From: Formicarius rufipectus
Lineage: Eukaryota > Chordata > Aves > Passeriformes > Formicariidae
Assembly: GCA_013399695.1 (NCBI GenBank)
Contig: VXAU01001099.1
Span: 186,001-250,000 of the forward strand
Direction of reading: 5' to 3'
Length of the DNA stretch: 64,000 nucleotides
In this document: positions 59,801-64,000 of the stretch, piece by piece
How positions within the stretch are numbered: the first letter of the stretch is position 1
Layout of the letters: every line of letters begins with the position of its first letter
Notes under the pieces: generated by a model
Told to the model about the DNA's origin: nothing
Seen by the model: only the letters and a program-made list of their open reading frames with translations
The model's database searches: none
Translations under genes and position numbers: made by a program

Positions 59801-62800
59801 AGGTTTCTATGTGTTAGCATTTCTACCATATAATTTGTTAATACAGAAGTTTGTTCTATCTCTACTGCACACTTCTACAGTGACTTAAATGTTTGCTTTC
59901 TGTCTCTAACACGTTACTATTGCAATGTACTATGTTCCTTCTTTTTCCATCTCTGAATCACATACAAAGAATGATGGTTTCTCAAAATTCTGTCCATACC
60001 CAGATTTCCTCAATGTAAAATATGTTTTCCTTTCCAGTATGTATTTTTTTTCTAATTGATTATAATGGATAATATGAAGGAGTAGTGAAAGTTAGTTAAT
60101 TCCATTACTTGCAAAAAAATCACACAAATCATATTTCATTGAAAGTTAGGCATCTGACCTAAATAAGTGCTCGACATTGTCTATGGTCTTGAAGAGCAAT
60201 TGGTCCGGTTGGAAGTTGAATTGTGTGTCTACTAGTAGTCTCTAATAGTAAAAGATATCCAGATTCTTAGTTTAAGTAGCCACCTAAATTTTACACTTTT
60301 GAAGTGAAGTAAGTTTTCAAAAGCAAATTTCTTAATTAGATCCACACCTTGCTCCCACCTCTGCCCCCAATCATTTAGTCCAAACTCCCTGGTCAATGAC
60401 TTTCTACAGTCTGTGTTTGATCAGCTTTCATGCCCCATTACACTTGATTGTCTTTCCTTTTCCTTTGAAATGAAACTTTAGCTACCAGCTGGAGTGTTAC
60501 CATAGACCTTGCTCGTCTTGCTTCACTGTGACTAACACAAACAGTCTCCTGTTGTACTTTGCAGCTCCAGTGACTGTGTTGATTTATATCAGCTGCAAGT
60601 CTGGCCCAGTGGCTCTGACCCAACTATTGTTAAAATCTAGAAGTTCAACTAATGCAAAGAAATGGATTTTTTAATGTACATTTCTATTTGAAGGGTCGTC
60701 CTTAGAGTCATTCTTTGACTCTGAGTTGTAATCATGTTCATGTTGTTGATAAGATATATTTTGCCTGTGGTTGCAATGTGTCATGAAAACTGCATTGGGT
60801 TGGATAAAAATACAATCTGCAGTTGAATAGGACTTCTTTTCACTGTTGTCTATCAAAATTTCTATTACTAGCTCAGTCATTCATTAGGAAAAATGCAAAG
60901 CACATGTTCTCAGTTCTGTACAGGACCATCTATTATGTCAGTCTTTTAAAGCAGTACTGGTATTGATTTTGAACTGGACAGAAGATTTTTTTTTTTTTCT
61001 TATTTTCAGAAGGCTATTTTTATTCTCTTCAAAGTGGAAGCAAGCATCCTGGCTCATCTTCTAGGGTATGTTTATGACATAGGACATGGAATGGCTCATT
61101 TATAAAAAAGCAAAGTTGGACTCAAATCCAGCATTTGAAAATTTTCTTTCTTAAATTCTCCTGAGTTAGCACCCCTCCTAAAAAATGGTAAGACTTTTGT
61201 ACTGTCTCCAAGTAGCAGGAAAGCTTGGGTAGAAGAGTTCCTCAGTCTGTTGAACTGTAAATTCAGTTTTCTTGGGTAAATGTCCCATGTTACCTATGGC
61301 TGTTTGGGCAGACCAGAATGCTTTAGGATATTCTAAGAAAATTATTTTTGTGTTTATGTGTGGCTGGAACTTATTTCTAGAGATGTCTATTGCTATTGAA
61401 AATTATTATATTATCAATTACTATTGGCATTGAAGTAGATTGCCCTAATCATCATAATTTGGGGAAACTTAAAGAAGTTCTTTGTCAACAAAGACTGATA
61501 GGCACTGAAATTGTTAAATATATGGAAATGTTGCTTCTTAAAAGCATAAAGAGAGAACGAAACACACAATCATAATGAAGAAAGATGGAAAAGAAAGTAT
61601 TTTATGCTGCTTAATTTTCTGCTGTCTTGCATATTTACTAAGCTTTTACTGGGTATGCATCTATACCAGGTTAACCTGAGTAGAGTTTCAGCATGACTAT
61701 TGATAGTCAAACATGAACAGTCAGTTTACTCCAAAGTTAGGGGGATTGACTAGAAGAGAGCACATTTTTTGGATGGTGAAAACACCCAGAACCTTAAAAA
61801 TATGTTTGTATGATGGAGTGAAAACAGATGTGTCAGATATTTTTGTGCCTCAGAGCCTTGGAGGGGATTCTTTCTCCACTTTGCAAAATCCTCCTTTTCA
61901 GAAAAGAAACTCTTCATTATATTGGTGAGAGATCTGGAGAACTCCTTTTGATTTAACTCTGAAACTTGAAATTTGGTCTCTTCCATAAGTAGCATTCAAA
62001 GATTTGGCAGAGATATGTTCCTGTCTCTGAAACAAAAATGAAAAATTCGATAGGAGGTAGAGTTTTCCTTTTTGTTAAAATTCAGTTTTCAGTCCAAAAT
62101 CTTAATCTCAATGAAGTAACATATTTTGCCAGAGGAAGTTTCATTCTTTCTTTTAAATTATAATTTATAAAAAACGAAACCCAGAAATTCCCACACTAGC
62201 CAGCAATTTGAAAAACTAGGGAAAATGGGATAGTGATAGCCCATGCATAGATAATAATTCATAGGCAGGTAGATTGAGGGGATAAAAATATGAAAACACA
62301 TTTCCTAGGATTTAGTCTTGTTCTATTAAAAATGACAATACATCATTATGAATAGAATGGCCTATCAAATTAATATTGTATTCTAGGTTCTGCTAGAAAA
62401 CTTTCAACAGTGCATTAAAAAGATTGTATGGCGATCCCAAACAGGCTATACAATTCTCAGTTTCACATGCTTGACCTAAATTTCACACAATGCAACAAAT
62501 TTGTATGCTTACTAGCTGTTAACAGCACCGTACTTGTGTCTGTACACAGCTTGGTGAGTCTCACTGTTTGTTTATTATCCCTGCTCTGCATTGCTGTCAC
62601 GTAATTCTTCCCTTCAATAATAATCATAAACGTGTTTACTTACAAATATGGGGAATGAATATGCTTTACTTCAACCTAAGGGAACCTTCATAAGGAAGCA
62701 CTTGTGAGGGAAATAATGAACCTGCTGGTAAAAATATGTGGGGTTTTTTTGCTGACGATTATTAAGCATTTATTGGTATGTCTTTTGAAACAGACTGAGA

Positions 62801-63423
62801 AAGCACAAGTTCATGGTAATTTTTATTTGACAGTGACTAGAATAATGTATATCCTGCACACTCTTTTTTGTTTGTTTGTCTTCCCCTAAATGCCTTCCCA
62901 TAAATAATGACCCAAACCTGAATTTAGAATGGCAACTATAGATTATTTTGTTTATTGCATAGCATAATTTAGGATTTGCGGTCATCCAAACACCCTGCCG
63001 TCCCATTTTCTTGCTCTTACAATGCATCTAGGCAGAAACAATCTATTCCATTTCATTAATCCTTTTAATATCTATTGTCTGCATTATTTGCTCTTTACTT
63101 TGTGGTTACAATTAATATTTAACTTCCACTATGCAAAGTCCACTTAGTTGTATTAAATTCTATTTGCTAGGCTTCTGTGTCAAAGTGCTGCTGGGACAGC
63201 ACTGGGAAGCCAATATCTCTTCTTATGCTATTGTTTAGGAAAACCCATGAACTACATTTATTTAATTTCCTTAATTTCTTGAAGGAATTTCCTACTCCTT
63301 CATCTACATATCTGATAGAGATGGAGAACAAGAAATATAATTTCTAACCTGTTTGCCTCCTTCATGAACAGTTACCTGTTTCAACTTGATTTCTAATTTT
63401 TAGCCAATTTTCTACTCAGCTTG

Positions 63424-63482
63424 TTGGTTTTTTTTGTTTGGTGTTTTTTTTATTTTTTTATTTATTTATTTTTTTTTTAATT
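63424..63482. repeat. T-rich low-complexity tract
   Basis: TTGGTTTTTTT and TTTATTTA units with long T runs. Confidence 0.85.
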
Positions 63483-64000
63483 TAGCTCTATTGGTACAGT
63501 TGATTACACACCCTTGGTTTGGTTTTGTTTTGTTTCATATATGCTTACTTGTAACTATTTGAAATGGAGTAGTTCTAAATCTTAATGCAGTTTTGAAGAC
63601 CTAGACTGATAAGTTATTTGTGTTCACTATTTATATGTATATTAATGACTGTAGTTAACAGAGTGTTCTTAATTTTAACTGTTATCATACTGGGGAGATG
63701 CCTTATCATGATGTGAACTCTCCAGTTACATGGTGAGTAGCAGACTTAATTAAGGACAGTACAGCTTAAACAGGGATCTCATCTTGGGTACCAGAAACTC
63801 TACAGGGTACTAATAGTCAAACAACACTGTTTCCTGTGTTGCATATTCATGACCAGAAAAATCTGGCTGTCTGTAGGACTCTTCCTATTCACATTGGAGG
63901 GAATACCAGATCAATGATGGTTTCAGGTCTAAGAGAATTTATATTCAATCCTCTTAATTACTCACGGACTAGTCGGCAGAGTTTATGGATGGGACTAATA

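Larger units (their letters stand above)
58062..64000. other. Unique AT-rich non-coding DNA to the window end
   Basis: No gene is supported. A perfect 22-base palindrome lies at 59779-59800. Two motif-rich blocks at about 62470-62660 and 62930-63260 contain FOX-like (TGTTTAC), RUNX-like (TGTGGTTA) and TAAT words and look like conserved regulatory DNA. A T-rich tract runs at 63424-63482. Open frames do not exceed 85 codons. Confidence 0.5.

Noticed and set aside
1..64000. tRNA, rRNA, snoRNA, known miRNA seeds, CRISPR arrays, bacterial or phage genes
   Set aside because: Looked for on both strands by eye; none seen.

Overview
This window looks like AT-rich, non-coding nuclear DNA from a bird. 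The main evidence is three CR1 LINE 3' ends carrying the avian tail motif (a 'GATGATC...GGTCCCTTCCAA...ATTCTATGATT' pattern), three endogenous-retrovirus LTRs of typical avian layout, T/G-rich and A/C-rich simple repeats of a kind common in bird genomes, and worn relics of the ancient MIR SINE. A passerine is plausible but the sequence alone does not prove it. There is one ambiguous base (N at 13522). No bacterial or phage features (operons, ribosome binding sites, CRISPR arrays, insertion sequences) were seen.

I find no protein-coding gene that I can support. The longest open frames (13037-13564 minus, 175 codons; 42247-42705 plus, 152 codons; 15783-16118 plus, 111 codons) are about as long as chance allows in 64 kb, have no recognisable domain, and have no convincing exon structure. 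The window is best read as intergenic DNA or the inside of a very large intron.

Layout. 1-7.1 kb: unique AT-rich DNA with one candidate MIR. 7.1-7.8 kb: a CR1 3' end and a minus-strand MIR. 7.8-14.3 kb: unique DNA with an enhancer-like block near 10.0-10.3 kb. 14,265-14,969: a complete solo LTR on the minus strand with TG...CA ends and an exact 5-bp target duplication; this is the best-defined element here. 17.3-17.9 kb: a second minus-strand LTR. 21.0-21.3 kb: a cluster of MIR-like pieces in mixed orientation. 22.3-22.6 kb: a longer CR1 3' end. 33.4-33.5 kb: an A/C-only tract. 36.9-37.3 kb: a third minus-strand LTR. 44.04 kb: a 35-base T run. 45.0-45.35 kb, 53.0-53.6 kb, 54.2-54.5 kb and 62.5-63.3 kb: unique blocks rich in transcription-factor-like motifs. 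57.96-58.06 kb: a short CR1 end.

Nothing here amounts to a new multi-gene system. The more interesting signals are small cis-regulatory-looking structures: a T-box/AP-1 inverted pair in the solo LTR, perfect palindromes at 45154 and 59779, a TATA-containing inverted repeat at 25222, and three homeodomain-like motifs phased at 10 bp behind a TATA-like box at 53380. These were found by eye, without alignment or database search.
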